64,000 bases of DNA from DASVNK01 sp036383895 (GCA_036383895.1 DASVNK010000030.1:1-64000), one strand, 5' to 3'; counted from the first letter of the stretch, positions 31,320-42,114 are shown. Notes: generated from the sequence alone by a model not told the origin. Translations and numbers: made by a program.

Positions 31320-34300
31320 ATGCAGAAAGTGTGCAAGCTCGCACTGGCTCTGCTCGGGTTCACCTGTTTTTGTTCCGCGCAGGACTCGACGACCAGTGGC
31401 AACGCTAAAGCTGTAACCGCGCCAGGTGCTGGCGGGGCGGCGCAAACGCAGGCGCGAAGCGCGTCTACAGACCGCAATATTCGATTTCAGTTCGACGGGA
31501 TTCCATACATGGACCTGGTGGAGCGCTTCGCGCAAATGGCGAACAAGCCATTGCTCGCGGAGACGAACATCCAGGGGACCGTCACGTTCAACGATCCGCG
31601 ACCATACAATTATTCGGAGGCGCTGGAGACGTTGAACACGATCCTCTCGATGAAGAACGTGATGGTCATCGAGACGGAGCGGTATTTGCAGGTGGTCCCG
31701 TTCAAAGAGCTTCCTTCGATGCCGCTCAAGATTTTCCGCGGGACTGACAACACCGGTGATGTGCGGGGCGGCGAAGTGGTGACCGTCGTTCTGGAGTTGA
31801 AGAACCTGGATGCGGTGGAGACGGCGAAATCGACTTCGCCGATGTTGAGCAGCGCGGGTTCGGTGGCGCCGCTCTCGCGCGGGAAAGGGCTTATCCTGAC
31901 GGACCGGATGGAAAATATTCGGCGGATTCGCCAGTTGCTCGCGGAGATTGATTCGAGCGCGCCGGTGGAACGGGTGATGAAGACCTACACGCTGCTGCAC
32001 GCTTCGGGCGCGGTGGTGACGGATTTGATCAACAAAACGTTCGGCGCGGCGACCGCTCCGCAGAACAAGGTCTACAACGAGCAGAAGAAAGCGTACGACG
32101 TTCTGCCACCGGAGGCTTCGACCTATGTGACAGCGGTTTTTGATGAGGCTTCGAAGACGTTGCTGCTTTTCGGGCCGGGAGAACGTGTTTCATTGGCGGA
32201 ACAATTGATTCAGCGGTTCGAGAACAACGAAGGAGCGCGTGGCGGCGAGGTAAAGATCTTCACGGCGCGGAATACCAAAGCGCAGGAGTTGGCGCGCATG
32301 GTTCGGCAAGCGATTCCGGGGGTGGCGGCAGAGAATGAAACGGGCGCGGCGGCCGCGACGAAGGCGCGGGTGATCGTCGACCAGGAGAAGAACCGGTTGA
32401 TCGTGACTGCGCCGATCGCTGGGCAGTTGGCGGCGATTGAGAATCTGATTGCGCGCGTGGAGAGCGGGACTTCTGGAACGTTGGCGGACGCTAAGACGGA
32501 ATCGCTTCAGATCACGAAGGTGATTCATGTGCAGGTGGCTGATCCGGCGACAGCGTTCCGCGTGCTGACGAATGCGTTCACGCGGCGGCTGCCGAATGGA
32601 GAGATGGAGCAGGCGGTGAAAGCGAACCTCGATGTGCAGACAAAGACGATCGTGCTGACTGGTTCACCGGGCGACGTGCAGCATGCACTCGGAATTATCG
32701 ATCAGATGGAGAATATCGCGCCGGGTGCAGGACCGGTGCAGACGGCATTTATTGAATTTCCCAGCGCGGCCGAGCTAAAGCGGGTGCAGCCTTTGATTCA
32801 GCAGCTTTATTCCAACCAGGTGGCGGATGGCACCCCGGCGGGAACTGCGCATGCGAAGTTTGTTCCGGACCCGGAGTCGAAACGACTGATCGTCACGGCG
32901 AACGAGAAGCACATTGAGTTAATCGAGAAGATAGCGAATCAACTCAAAGCGCCTTCCATCGCCAGCCAACCGCGTGAGTTCCGCGCGATTAATTTGAAGA
33001 ATTCGAAGGTGGATCAATCGTTCAAGACGATCAGCGATCTCGTGGCTGAGCGAATGAACGATGAGATGTTCCGCGACATTGCCAAGCCGCTGCTGCTGCC
33101 CGATGCACCGAACAACCGGTTGTTGGTCACGGCGAATGCAGCGCAGTTGAAGGAGATTGACGAAATTCTGAAGGCGGTGGACGTCGCGCCCGCCAACAAA
33201 GCGGATCGCGAGTTCCGCAACGTGAAGCTGTATAATCGCGCGCCGGCCGATGTGGTCACCCTCGCGGAGCAACTTTACAAGGAACAATTGCGCGGGCAGC
33301 CGGAGCCGGCGGGTGGTGCGGCCAGTTTTGTTCCTGAACCGAAAGGCAATCGGGTGATTGTGATAGGGTCGGCGCCGGAAGTGGCCCGGGCTGAGCAGAT
33401 CATTCGTCAGATTGACCCTGAGATCGCGCGTTCGGAAAAAGATGAAACTAGGGTATTCCGATTGCGCAATGGACAGGCGCAAGATCTCGCAAGCCTGGTG
33501 GAGAAAAGCCTCAATCTGCCGGAAGCGAAAGTGAAGCTGCTGGTTGACCCTCGCAGCAACAGCATTGTCATCAGCGGTGACGCTGCGGGGGTGCAGAGCG
33601 CCGCGCAGATGATTGAACAATTGGATGTCCTCCCGAACACGCAACCACGGGAAGTGCGGATGATCGAGTTGAAGTCAGCGCAAGCGGCGAGCGTCGTTCC
33701 GATGCTCACCGATCTTCTCGCGGAAGTAATGCGCAACGTGCGTGGAAAGGATTATGCACTGCAAAGCCGCATCATGGCGGACCCGAATGCAAATCGCATT
33801 ATCATTACCGGCACCACTGAAGAACTGCAGCAGGTCAATTCGCTGGTGCAGCGCCTGGATACTCCGCCGCAGGAAACCGATGGCACACGCGTTTTCCAGA
33901 TCAATTCGATGAACGCGACTGACATGGCGCGTATCGTTCAAGAGGCGATGATCACGTATCGCGGCGGGCAGGGGAGGCGCTCGCGCGTTTCTGTTTCGGC
34001 GGATGATCGCTCGAATAATCTGGTTGTCACGGGCGAACGCGAGGATTTGCAAAGCGTGGCGGTGATCATCGAGAAGCTCGATGGCGGCGAGAAACGGGCT
34101 GGGCGCGAAGTAAAGATCATCGATTTGCAAACGGACGAGCCGTCCAAGCTGGTGCAAGTGGCGCAGCAAGTTTGGAACGCGCAATCGCAGGGGCGGAATG
34201 TTAACGAAGTAACGATCACGCTCGAACCGAGTGGCAAGCGGGTGATACTCGTCGCTCCGGCAAATCTTCTACAGCAAATCGAACGCGTGATCACCGGGCT

Positions 34301-37300
34301 GGACCAGAAGCCAGACGGTGCCGCGCGGAGTTTGCAAGTGGTGGAGTTGAAGCAAGGCACGGCGGCGACGCTGATGCCGACCGTGACGCGACTTTACGAG
34401 GAGCAGCAGCGCGGGAGTAAAACTCGCCCGGCGACAATTGTGCCGGAGGCTTCGGGCAAAAGGTTGATGGTCTACGGCTCGGAAGAGCAGGTGGCTGCGA
34501 TTCGAGAGATTGTAGAGAAACTCGAGGCGGGGACAAACAAGGGCAACCAGGAAACGCGCGTTTACAATTTAAACAACACCAGCGCGGATGAGTTCATTCC
34601 GACGGTGCGCTCGCTTTACGAACAAGAGATCAGGAAACGGCCGGAACTTGGAACCGCGCAGGCGTTGATTCTTTCGGATGCCGTGGCCAATAGGCTGATT
34701 GTTTCAGGTTCGGCGGACGAACTGAACATCATCGAAGGAATCATCACCAAGTTGGATCAGGTCACTCCGCAAATTGGTGGCACGCGTGTTTTTAAGTTGA
34801 AGGCTTCCGATGCGACGCAGGTGGCATCGATCCTGTCGACGTCGTTGGTTCGTTTCGATCGGAACAACATTCGGAGCGTGCCGCGGGTAAGCGTGGGGAC
34901 GGACACGAATAGCAACAGCCTGGTGATTTCTGGCGAGGCGCGCGATTTGAATGCCGCGGCGGCGATCATCGAGCAACTGGATGACGGGACTGTTCGCAAA
35001 GATCGGCAAATGCGGATACTTCCGTTGAAGTCCGGGCAGGCCGCGGAACTGGCGACGAAAGTGCGGACGCTTTACGCCGACCATATTAAGAACCAACCGA
35101 ACCTCGGGCCGGCTGACGCGTTGATCTTGCCGGATACAGCTTCGGACCGACTCATTCTGAATGCGGCGGAAGCACAGCTCGAGTTGCTGCAGAAGATCGT
35201 TGCGCAGCTGGATGAAATTGGCAGCCCCGATGGGCGACAGCTCGCGGTTCGTCCGCTGAAGACGAGTTCGGCGCGCAGCATCGCGAGCATTCTCCAGCAG
35301 TTTTTTGCGCGGAACATTACGAGCGCAGACCCTGCGCAGCGCTTGCTCGTCTCGAGTTCGCCGGATGATCGCAGCCTCATTTTGGAAGGCGGTGAGGAGA
35401 TTCTTAAAAAGGTGGACGAACTCGCAGAGACATTGGAAAGCCGCTTCGCGCAGGAGAATGTCACGATCCAGACGATCCGGTTGGAGAAGGCGAACGCGGA
35501 TACGGTTGCAGAAGCGGTGAATCAAACGTTGGCCGCGCGCGGGCCAAATGTTGCCAATCGCGCGAAGATCACGCCGGTTAGCAATTCCAATGCGCTGCTG
35601 GTGGATGGCCCGGCGGACGCGGTTCAGGACGTGATCAAAGTGATCAAGGAACTGGACGCTGAAAGCTCGGGCGGGGATGTGGAGATTCGCGTTTACAAAT
35701 TGGAGCATGGCAAGGCGCGTGAACTGTCGATGCTAATTAATCGGATGCTCGATTCGGTGTTTCGCGAAGCGACCCGCCGAGTCCGTGGGCAGGGGCAGGG
35801 CAGGGGCGGATCACCGTTGGTGGTTATTTCGCCGGATGAGCGCACGAACAGCCTGATCGTTTCGGCAAACCCGGAGCAGTTCAAAACAATCGAGCAACTG
35901 CTGGTCACGCTCGATCAGAATTCGGCGAAGACTGATCGGAGCGTTCGATTTGTTCTGCTGAAGAATGCTCGCGCATTTGAGGTTTCGAGCCGGTTGAATT
36001 TGCTGTTCGAAGCTCGGCCAAAGGAAGAACGCCCAGTCATCGAGGCGGATACGTTTGGTAACTCGGTTACCATCATTGGCTCGAAGTCAGACATTGCCGA
36101 AGCTGAGAGTGTCATCGCTGAACTGGATCAAGTTTCGCGTGAGCAATCGATTCAGGTGCGGATGCTGGTGATTGAAAATCTCCCCGCCGCGCAAGTCGCT
36201 AAGATGTTGCAGAGTCTCTATTCACAGATGGCAAATACGGAAATTCAGGTGGTAGAACGCCTTCAACCACTGCCCGCGGATCAGCAGCCGCAGCCGGTTC
36301 CGGAAGGCGGCAAAGCTGTAGTTACCATTTCGGTTGATCGAACTGCAAACGCACTTCTCATGAGCGGCCCGTCTCATGAACTCGATGCGATCAATGGTCT
36401 GGTGAGCGAACTCAGTTGGTCCTCGCTCGGGAACGAGGCGGAGTTTCGGCAGTTTGCATTGAAAGAAGCGGACCCGGTTGCGGTCGCGAAAACATTGCAG
36501 GAACTTTTCCGGCCCGAACCGGTCGTGCGGCAGCAGCCGGGACAGCAACCACAGACCGTTACCCCAGCCGCGCGGATGACCATCGTCGCCGAGCCGCGCA
36601 CGCGCAGCATTATCGTTCGCGGGAAGGCAACAGATTTTCTTCTGCTGGAGTCGTTGCTGGAACAACTCGATATCAAGGGCGCGACCGCCCAGTTGGCCTA
36701 TCGCCTGGTAAAACTGGAGCATGCGGATCCCTCTAAAATCCTTCCACTGGTCCAGCAAATGATCACTCAGCTTGGGCTCACCAAACCGGGCGACCCGATC
36801 AGCGTTTCAGCTGATCTGCGCACCCGCTCGATCTTTGCCGTGGCGCGTGAATCGATGCTCAACGAGGTCGAGCAAGTCGTTAAAGGACTGGATACTCCGC
36901 CGGCGTTCGCGGAAGCGGAGGTGGCGATGGTCGCGCTGAAGAACACGGTGGCATCGCAACTCGTCACGATCCTGCAGAACATGATCCGGCCGAGTGCGGC
37001 GGGCGAAACGACTCCGCAAGGGCGCGAGTTGCAGGAACAGATCCGTGCGTTGCGGATCAAGAATGAAGAAGGACGCGAAGTGGTCCTCGATCTGCAGAAG
37101 CCGATTCGCTTCATGGCGGACAGCACGCCGGGCGTTCGCGGCGGCAATCGGTTAATGATTTCTTCGACTCCCGACAACGTTCAGGCGCTCACCGCGGTGG
37201 TGCAGATGATGGACACAGTGGCGATCGTCGACGGCGTGAGCTTCCGAATCGTCCGCCTCGAAAACGCCGATGCACAAACTGTTTCCGCGACGCTCACGCA

Positions 37301-40300
37301 AATCTTCGCGCAGGGACAACGCCTGGCTGCGGGTCCAGCCGGCCCGGCTGAACCGAACAGTGAAACAGGTCGCGCACTCACCGCGCCGTTGAACATTGCC
37401 ACCGACCAGCGCAGCAACAGCCTGATCCTTACCGGTAAACCAGAGACGCTCGACTTTGCGCAACGTTTGCTGCGCGATCTGGATTCCGAATCGAAAGGCT
37501 TCGTGACCGAAGTTCGGCTCTTCCGCCTCAAATATGCGAGCGCGATTCGGCTCTCGCCGTTGCTACAAACAGTTTTTACCGAAAGCGGCCCGGTCCCCGG
37601 AACCGAGGGGCTCACCTTGCAAGTCACTCGTCTTCAAACGTTGCTCAGCACGAACGACGTTAATGGCAAAACAAGTCTGCAGCCGAAAGTTCGCGCCGCG
37701 CTCACCATTCAGGCGGACGATCCTTCCAACACGCTCGTCGTCGCGGCGCGCGCGGACATCATGCCGTTGATCGAGGATCTCGTTAAGAGCATGGATATTC
37801 CCGCCGCAACCGGGATGGACACCGTGCGAATCTATCCGTTGAAAAATGCAGATGCGACCCGCTTGCGTCAGGTGATCACGGATATTTACGCGACGCGCGG
37901 CGCGCTGCTGCGTCCAGAGGAACGGCCGGCGATCACGATTGATAGCCGCACGAACGCGCTGATTGTTTCCGGCGACGATCGCGTGTTCTCGATGATCGAA
38001 ACGCTAATTATGCAACTCGATAAGGATCTCCCGTTCGAATTCGGCGAATTTCGGGTGATCAAACTGGAAAATGCCGACGCGAGTGTCGTCGCAACCGCGT
38101 TGCAGCAGATTATTGACGCGCGTGCGCAGCAACGAGCCGCGCTCACCGCGCAATCGCAACTGTTGCTCCGCGCCCTCGTCATCCCGGACACGCGCCTGAA
38201 TAGTCTCATCGTAGGCGGCGCGCCCGAGGTGTTCGAGTTGGTGGAAGTGCTCGCGAAGCAATTGGACCAGGCGGGGCTTTCGATTGCCGGGCAGATTCGG
38301 CTGATTCCCCTGCAACATGCGAATGCGGGCACCTTGAGCGGTTCTCTGAATAATCTTTTCTCGCAACGCTACGCGGCGCAACGTGATCCCAACGCCCAAC
38401 GCAGCCGGCCAATCATCCTGCCCGATCCGCGCATCAATGCGTTGTTGGTCTCCGCAGGCGTGGAAGACAACAAAGCGCTGGACGAACTGCTGCAGAAGCT
38501 CGATCAGAAGCTCCAGGATCCCGCGCTCGTGATCGAAGTCATTGGGCTGAAAGAGAACGACGCATCTCGAGTCGCCGATATCCTTCAGAATGTCTTCGCG
38601 GGCCGCATGCAGGCGATGACGCTTCCGGGGCAAACGCCCAGTCCGCAGGATCGCGTGGTGGTATCCGCAGATGCGCTCAGCAATGCGCTCATTGTGGTGG
38701 CGAACAAGGAGAACCTCGAAACGATTCGCGGCTTGCTGGAGAAAATCGATGTCGCGCCAAACCTCGAAGGCGGCATGTTGCAGATCATTACTCTCAAGAA
38801 AGCTGATGCGAATCGGGTCGCATCGATGCTGCGCGGCTTGATCAGCCAGGGCCTTTATCGGCCCGGAATGAACGCGGCCAATGCTGCGGCGGCACGCGCG
38901 CGCGAAGCGATGGCCATTGCGGTGGATACGCGCAGTAACACGCTGCTCATTTCGGCCAGTCCGGAAAACCTCGCCGTCATCCGTGAAGTGATTGCGCGCA
39001 TCGATTCCGACGATTACGCGCTCGAGGGCGACATTCGCCTTTTCACGCTGCGGCATGCCCGGGCCAGCCTGCTCGCGCAGACGCTGCAGCAGTTTTTCAA
39101 TTCGAAGCGCGCCGGTGAAACGCAAGGACAGGAAAATCAGCGTCAAGTGCCGGTCACGATTCTTCCGGACGACCGCACGAATACGTTGTTGGTCACGGGC
39201 GGACGCGAAGCGTTTGAAGCGGTTGAACGGCTCATCGCCCAGCTCGATTCGGAAGACGCATTTGAAAAGATGAATTTTCGCGTGATCACGTTGAAGAATA
39301 GCACCGCGACAAAACTGCAAGGCACGCTCACGCGGCTGTTCGCGAATCGCCCGGCGCGCACACCTGGTCGCGCTTCCGAACCGATCACGATTGTGGCTGA
39401 TCAATGGGCGAACGCGTTGGTCATCGGCGCTTCAATCGAGGATATGGAAATGGTCGTTAATCTCATTTCCACGATTGATTCTACGATGCCGGAAAATGGT
39501 ATGCAGGTCGCGGTCATCCCGATTGCGAAGGGCGATGCGACCAGCATCGCGCAGACGATTCGCAGTCTTTATCGCGAAGGGGCGAACACGCCGGTCACAG
39601 TTCAGGTGGACGTGGATGAACGTCTAAACGCGATTGTTGTCTCCGCGGGCGAAACGGATTTGCGCCGCATTCAGGAACTCGTCGAGAAGCTGGACACCAG
39701 CAACGTGGCGCGCGTCTCGGAGATCCGCATCTTCCCGCTGCGATTCGCGCAGGCTGAAGAGCTGTCACAGGTGCTCACGATCGCGTTTACCGGACGGGAA
39801 CCTAGTCCCACCGGTGTGACGCAGAATCCAGCGCGGCAATCGATGCTGCAATTCATTACGCGCACGCCCGAGGGCGAAGAGTTGGTGGCGGCCGCGCTGA
39901 AGGAATCGCTCCTGATCACCGCGGATCGCCGACGCAACGCCCTCGTTATTTCAGCGCCGGTGGACAGCATGAATCTCCTCGCCCGGGTCATCGAAAATCT
40001 CGACTCAGAAGCACCGCAGCTCGCCAAAATTCGCGTGTTCAAGCTGGTCAACGCGGACGCGCGTCAGATGGCGGATGTTCTCACCAGTCTGTTCCGGTTA
40101 CGGCAGCAACCGGGTGTTCCGCCAAACCAACGTGCGATTCAATACACATTGGTGCGCGACGTAGCGGCCGGCGAGATTGCGCATGGCGAGCCGTACACAG
40201 CTACCATCGGTTCGGCCGAGCAATATGCGCTCACTGTCACAATTGATCTTCGCACGAACAGCCTGCTGCTTGGCGGAACGGATCATTACGTTGGCCTCGC

Positions 40301-41552
40301 TGCGCACATCATCGAAGAACTCGACTCCAGTCCTGCGCTTGAACGAATGACGGAAATTTATCGCCTCAAAAATGCCCAGGCGAAGGAAGTCGAAACAGCT
40401 TTGCGTAGCTTCGTTGAACAAGAACGCCAACGGGTCACTTTGGTTCAAGGTGAAACGATGGGGGGCGCCGGCGGACCAGCCGGAAGCTCCACGGTTGGCA
40501 CCGCTCTGATCGGCGAGACCGTTCAACAGTTGCTCGAGAAAGAAGTTGCCGTTGTTGCCGATACGAATAGCAACACGCTGCTTCTCTCGGCCAGCCCCCG
40601 CTATTTTCCACGGTTCAAACAAATCATCCAGGAACTCGATGAACCCCTCGCGCAAGTGTTGATCCAGGTCATCCTTGCGGAAGTAACGCTCGATAAGACA
40701 TCGGAACTCGGCGTGGAATGGACGGTCAAGGGACGCGCCGGGAATACGGACCTGACCGCTGGAACCGATTTTGGAGTGAAAAACGACATCGCCAATTTCG
40801 GCGGGTTTTCTTCCACGATCACCGGCAGCGATGTGAGCTTCGTCCTGCGAGCGCTTGAGGCGGATGGCCGCCTGGAGGTGCTGAGCCGTCCGCAGATTCT
40901 AACGGCCGACAACCAGGAGGCCACGATCGACATCGGCCAGCGCGTGCCGCTCGTCGTGGATACTCGCGTCGGCGGAGATAATCTAAATACGATCACCAGC
41001 TATGAATATGAAGATGTGGGTGTAAGCCTGACAGTGACGCCGCGAATCAGCCCGGATGGGTCGGTAAAGATGGAGGTGGCGCCGAAAATCAGCCAATTGA
41101 GCAGTTCCGAGGTACAAATCGGCAAGGACCTGCGAAGTCCCATTATCAATCAACGCAAGGCGACCACCACGGTAAGTGTTCAGAATGGAGAGTCCGTCAT
41201 TATCGGCGGACTGATCAGTACCTCGGACGATCGGCGTCGTTCGAAAGTTCCCTTCCTTGGCAACATTCCATATCTGGGGGCGCTCTTCCGGAGCAGTCGG
41301 GCGGTTTCCGACCGGAAGGAATTGCTGATCATTCTGACTCCGCAACTATTGCTTTCGAAAGATGAGGGCGCAAAGATTGACGGCCTGAGCGATGGCCAAC
41401 GCATGACCCGCGATCAATTGCAGCGGAGCACGATTAAAGACGAGATTCGCCGCGACAAACTGCAACAGGAGGTTCTTGAGCCGATCCTGCCGTTTTTCGA
41501 TCGGCCGATTCCGCCCTCGACCAACACCATTGTTCAACCGCCCAGGACTTAA
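31320..41552 (+). CDS. Giant secretin: N0-like domain, about 36 N1-type domains, and one secretin pore
   Basis: A 3410-residue protein with a signal peptide (MQKVCKLALALLGFTCFCSA) and RBS AGGAAAG. An STN/N0-like domain lies near 54-140. From ~150 to ~3110 follow about 36 tandem copies of a ~80-residue unit, each with a strand-helix 'V-x-x-LKNADA..' start and an end like '..D-x-RTNSLIVSG...IE-L-I-x-x-LD'. The pore domain (3110-3345) has the family features: ILAEVTLDKTSELGVEW, LSRPQILTADNQEATIDIGQ, and VPFLGNIPYLGALFRS. GspD/PulD/PilQ secretins form outer-membrane gates and have two to four N domains, so this one is roughly tenfold extended. The reading frame is intact and units are diverged, arguing for an old expansion. 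Confidence 0.9.
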   Translation: MQKVCKLALALLGFTCFCSAQDSTTSGNAKAVTAPGAGGAAQTQARSASTDRNIRFQFDGIPYMDLVERFAQMANKPLLAETNIQGTVTFNDPRPYNYSEALETLNTILSMKNVMVIETERYLQVVPFKELPSMPLKIFRGTDNTGDVRGGEVVTVVLELKNLDAVETAKSTSPMLSSAGSVAPLSRGKGLILTDRMENIRRIRQLLAEIDSSAPVERVMKTYTLLHASGAVVTDLINKTFGAATAPQNKVYNEQKKAYDVLPPEASTYVTAVFDEASKTLLLFGPGERVSLAEQLIQRFENNEGARGGEVKIFTARNTKAQELARMVRQAIPGVAAENETGAAAATKARVIVDQEKNRLIVTAPIAGQLAAIENLIARVESGTSGTLADAKTESLQITKVIHVQVADPATAFRVLTNAFTRRLPNGEMEQAVKANLDVQTKTIVLTGSPGDVQHALGIIDQMENIAPGAGPVQTAFIEFPSAAELKRVQPLIQQLYSNQVADGTPAGTAHAKFVPDPESKRLIVTANEKHIELIEKIANQLKAPSIASQPREFRAINLKNSKVDQSFKTISDLVAERMNDEMFRDIAKPLLLPDAPNNRLLVTANAAQLKEIDEILKAVDVAPANKADREFRNVKLYNRAPADVVTLAEQLYKEQLRGQPEPAGGAASFVPEPKGNRVIVIGSAPEVARAEQIIRQIDPEIARSEKDETRVFRLRNGQAQDLASLVEKSLNLPEAKVKLLVDPRSNSIVISGDAAGVQSAAQMIEQLDVLPNTQPREVRMIELKSAQAASVVPMLTDLLAEVMRNVRGKDYALQSRIMADPNANRIIITGTTEELQQVNSLVQRLDTPPQETDGTRVFQINSMNATDMARIVQEAMITYRGGQGRRSRVSVSADDRSNNLVVTGEREDLQSVAVIIEKLDGGEKRAGREVKIIDLQTDEPSKLVQVAQQVWNAQSQGRNVNEVTITLEPSGKRVILVAPANLLQQIERVITGLDQKPDGAARSLQVVELKQGTAATLMPTVTRLYEEQQRGSKTRPATIVPEASGKRLMVYGSEEQVAAIREIVEKLEAGTNKGNQETRVYNLNNTSADEFIPTVRSLYEQEIRKRPELGTAQALILSDAVANRLIVSGSADELNIIEGIITKLDQVTPQIGGTRVFKLKASDATQVASILSTSLVRFDRNNIRSVPRVSVGTDTNSNSLVISGEARDLNAAAAIIEQLDDGTVRKDRQMRILPLKSGQAAELATKVRTLYADHIKNQPNLGPADALILPDTASDRLILNAAEAQLELLQKIVAQLDEIGSPDGRQLAVRPLKTSSARSIASILQQFFARNITSADPAQRLLVSSSPDDRSLILEGGEEILKKVDELAETLESRFAQENVTIQTIRLEKANADTVAEAVNQTLAARGPNVANRAKITPVSNSNALLVDGPADAVQDVIKVIKELDAESSGGDVEIRVYKLEHGKARELSMLINRMLDSVFREATRRVRGQGQGRGGSPLVVISPDERTNSLIVSANPEQFKTIEQLLVTLDQNSAKTDRSVRFVLLKNARAFEVSSRLNLLFEARPKEERPVIEADTFGNSVTIIGSKSDIAEAESVIAELDQVSREQSIQVRMLVIENLPAAQVAKMLQSLYSQMANTEIQVVERLQPLPADQQPQPVPEGGKAVVTISVDRTANALLMSGPSHELDAINGLVSELSWSSLGNEAEFRQFALKEADPVAVAKTLQELFRPEPVVRQQPGQQPQTVTPAARMTIVAEPRTRSIIVRGKATDFLLLESLLEQLDIKGATAQLAYRLVKLEHADPSKILPLVQQMITQLGLTKPGDPISVSADLRTRSIFAVARESMLNEVEQVVKGLDTPPAFAEAEVAMVALKNTVASQLVTILQNMIRPSAAGETTPQGRELQEQIRALRIKNEEGREVVLDLQKPIRFMADSTPGVRGGNRLMISSTPDNVQALTAVVQMMDTVAIVDGVSFRIVRLENADAQTVSATLTQIFAQGQRLAAGPAGPAEPNSETGRALTAPLNIATDQRSNSLILTGKPETLDFAQRLLRDLDSESKGFVTEVRLFRLKYASAIRLSPLLQTVFTESGPVPGTEGLTLQVTRLQTLLSTNDVNGKTSLQPKVRAALTIQADDPSNTLVVAARADIMPLIEDLVKSMDIPAATGMDTVRIYPLKNADATRLRQVITDIYATRGALLRPEERPAITIDSRTNALIVSGDDRVFSMIETLIMQLDKDLPFEFGEFRVIKLENADASVVATALQQIIDARAQQRAALTAQSQLLLRALVIPDTRLNSLIVGGAPEVFELVEVLAKQLDQAGLSIAGQIRLIPLQHANAGTLSGSLNNLFSQRYAAQRDPNAQRSRPIILPDPRINALLVSAGVEDNKALDELLQKLDQKLQDPALVIEVIGLKENDASRVADILQNVFAGRMQAMTLPGQTPSPQDRVVVSADALSNALIVVANKENLETIRGLLEKIDVAPNLEGGMLQIITLKKADANRVASMLRGLISQGLYRPGMNAANAAAARAREAMAIAVDTRSNTLLISASPENLAVIREVIARIDSDDYALEGDIRLFTLRHARASLLAQTLQQFFNSKRAGETQGQENQRQVPVTILPDDRTNTLLVTGGREAFEAVERLIAQLDSEDAFEKMNFRVITLKNSTATKLQGTLTRLFANRPARTPGRASEPITIVADQWANALVIGASIEDMEMVVNLISTIDSTMPENGMQVAVIPIAKGDATSIAQTIRSLYREGANTPVTVQVDVDERLNAIVVSAGETDLRRIQELVEKLDTSNVARVSEIRIFPLRFAQAEELSQVLTIAFTGREPSPTGVTQNPARQSMLQFITRTPEGEELVAAALKESLLITADRRRNALVISAPVDSMNLLARVIENLDSEAPQLAKIRVFKLVNADARQMADVLTSLFRLRQQPGVPPNQRAIQYTLVRDVAAGEIAHGEPYTATIGSAEQYALTVTIDLRTNSLLLGGTDHYVGLAAHIIEELDSSPALERMTEIYRLKNAQAKEVETALRSFVEQERQRVTLVQGETMGGAGGPAGSSTVGTALIGETVQQLLEKEVAVVADTNSNTLLLSASPRYFPRFKQIIQELDEPLAQVLIQVILAEVTLDKTSELGVEWTVKGRAGNTDLTAGTDFGVKNDIANFGGFSSTITGSDVSFVLRALEADGRLEVLSRPQILTADNQEATIDIGQRVPLVVDTRVGGDNLNTITSYEYEDVGVSLTVTPRISPDGSVKMEVAPKISQLSSSEVQIGKDLRSPIINQRKATTTVSVQNGESVIIGGLISTSDDRRRSKVPFLGNIPYLGALFRSSRAVSDRKELLIILTPQLLLSKDEGAKIDGLSDGQRMTRDQLQRSTIKDEIRRDKLQQEVLEPILPFFDRPIPPSTNTIVQPPRT
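31770..40647 (+). repeat. Tandem array of secretin N1-type domain-coding units
   Basis: Approximately 36 domain units of about 240-270 bases lie in tandem in one frame. Recognition is at protein level: a recurring central 'D..TN.LIV.G' strand and closing 'I..LD'. At DNA level units share only short stretches, so this is not a recent satellite-like duplication. The count is by eye and may be off by one or two. Confidence 0.75.
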
Positions 41553-41553
41553 T

Positions 41554-42066
41554 TTGCTCCGATTCAGCAATGCAGTTTGGTGGCGCTTGATGTCAGGGGC
41601 CGGTGCGCTCGCAGTAATCATCCTCTGTGCCTGCTCTACACCCGTTGGACCACGCGGTGAGGATCGTAACCGCGTTGCGCAGCTCCACCTGATTACCGTT
41701 CCGGTAGCGCTCGACCTCGACGCACACCCCGGAGTCGACGGTGTAGCAGTAAAGGTTTACGCGAACAATGCGCGCGACCCCAAAGCGATTCGGCTGCGGG
41801 ACGGCACGTTGGAAGTGATCATGTTTAACGGCACCTTTACTGGACGGACCAGTCCTCCCCCGGTCCTGCGCACATTTTCCTATACCGTGCCGGAGCTGCG
41901 TCTTGGGGAATTCAATTCCAAGATCGGTTACGGCTATGACTTCTCGTTGCGTTGGGGCACGAACCGGCCAACCCAGAGGCTGATGAGCGTCGCTGCACGT
42001 TATACCGCGCCCGATGGACAAGTCGTCACTTCGCGGCCGAGTTCCGTGACGGTGCTCGACAAGTAG
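41554..42066 (+). CDS. Small lipoprotein downstream of the giant secretin
   Basis: About 170 residues from a TTG at 41554, one base after the secretin stop, with AGGA at 41544-41547. The N-terminus MLRFSNAVWWRLMSGAGALAVIILCACS is a lipoprotein signal: Arg residues, a hydrophobic core and a lipobox LCAC. Starting at ATG 41590 would drop the positive n-region, so TTG is preferred. The mature part (VAQLHLITVPVALDLDAHPGVDGVAVKVYANN, then an Arg-rich loop and TFSYTVPELRLG) is beta-rich and not assigned. Secretins often need a small lipoprotein pilotin; position and type make that a possible role, without homology evidence. Confidence 0.7.
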   Translation: MLRFSNAVWWRLMSGAGALAVIILCACSTPVGPRGEDRNRVAQLHLITVPVALDLDAHPGVDGVAVKVYANNARDPKAIRLRDGTLEVIMFNGTFTGRTSPPPVLRTFSYTVPELRLGEFNSKIGYGYDFSLRWGTNRPTQRLMSVAARYTAPDGQVVTSRPSSVTVLDK

Positions 42067-42114
42067 CGCGCGCATTTCTATTTGCATTTTTCACGGCGCC
42101 ATTACGATTTCGCC

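Noticed and set aside
31320..41552. Region of repeats in the giant gene as possible CRISPR or satellite
   Set aside because: Units are ~250 bases, diverged in DNA and all in one open frame; they are protein domains, not a CRISPR array.
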